Positions 63,856-64,000 of a stretch of 64,000 nucleotides of DNA are shown piece by piece. Below the pieces are notes generated by a model that was not told where the DNA came from, ran no database searches, and saw only the letters and a list, made by a program, of their open reading frames with translations. The stretch is from Erythrobacter dokdonensis DSW-74. GTDB taxonomy: Bacteria; Pseudomonadota; Alphaproteobacteria; Sphingomonadales; Sphingomonadaceae. Location of the stretch: positions 124,001 through 188,000 of the forward strand of contig NZ_LZYB01000004.1 in NCBI RefSeq assembly GCF_001677335.1, in the 5' to 3' direction. Made by a program: the position numbers and the translations under genes. Each line of letters opens with the position of its first letter. Positions within the stretch are counted from its first letter, which is position 1.

Positions 63856-64000
63856 ATGACCTACGTCGTCACCGAAGATTGTATCAAGTGCAAGTACACC
63901 GATTGCGTGGAAGTGTGCCCGGTCGACTGCTTCTACGAAGGCGAGAACATGCTGGTGATCAACCCCAGCGAATGCATCGATTGCGGCGTGTGCGAGCCGG
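63856..64000 (+). CDS. fdxA: 7Fe ferredoxin FdxA (5' part, runs off the window)
   Basis: The first 48 codons of a 3Fe-4S/4Fe-4S ferredoxin. Cysteines are in [21 protein letters not shown] and [10 protein letters not shown], the classical FdI/FdxA pattern. It starts 10 bases after the S4-gene stop with AAGAG upstream and continues past the window end. This order (helicase, S4 protein, fdxA) is familiar from alphaproteobacteria, where carD-like genes often follow; that is outside the window. Confidence 0.95.
   Translation, partial: MTYVVTEDCIKCKYTDCVEVCPVDCFYEGENMLVINPSECIDCGVCEP

Overview
The window is a GC-rich, densely coded bacterial chromosome segment. SciP (DUF1153), TrcR (DUF1013), a Coq7-type hydroxylase, an alphaproteobacterial-style proA-nadD-rsfS-rlmH-envC-ctpA run and a Suv3-like helicase together point to an alphaproteobacterium, most likely order Sphingomonadales (Erythrobacteraceae-like). 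The family-level assignment is inference. I recognise no rRNA, tRNA, insertion sequence, prophage or CRISPR array. With the starts chosen here, no gene-free stretch exceeds 300 bases; the longest is 17968-18263.

Layout. 16-6224 (minus): an RND efflux operon (adaptor, permease, DUF445 protein). 6415-7586 (minus): a small membrane protein, then a hypothetical gene coupled to sciP. 7687-14823: mnmA, a lipoprotein serine hydrolase, pdxH-phzF, a DnaJ-like protein, a YihY membrane protein and fabI. 14826-35943: a surface-glycan/inositol-phosphate locus holding two CDP-alcohol phosphotransferases, an inositol-phosphate synthase, a nucleotidyltransferase, five glycosyltransferases (one fused to a methyltransferase-like domain), two FkbM methyltransferases, the ABC capsule exporter (KpsE/KpsM/KpsT/KpsD types), a UDP-glucuronate-epimerase-like protein and a broken UDP-sugar dehydrogenase. 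36068-42872 (minus): coq7, dsbB, ctpA-like, envC-like, rlmH, rsfS, nadD, proA. 43140-49442: M23 peptidase plus bactofilin, acyl-CoA ligase, trcR, and a glycosyltransferase/LpxH-like pair. 49580-64000: quinone oxidoreductase, clpA, a repair exonuclease-ligase pair, hemB, another M23 peptidase, a Suv3-like helicase, an S4 protein and the 5' part of fdxA.

How parts work together. In the glycan locus, glucose-6-phosphate would become inositol phosphate (18264), then probably CDP-inositol (19426), which the CDP-alcohol phosphotransferases could use. The glycosyltransferases would build a polymer exported by the ABC system. The ATPase carries a C-terminal TPR-like extension that closely resembles the TPR module at the start of the large glycosyltransferase, suggesting synthesis and export are physically coupled.

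The most notable non-coding signals are two near-consensus parS sites (8954 and 44710). Each is preceded, at exactly the same 23-bp distance, by a conserved C-rich block. There is also a two-copy structured repeat (35960 and 40250) with compensatory stem changes. One copy lies just upstream of an rlmH gene that appears to lack a standard start codon.
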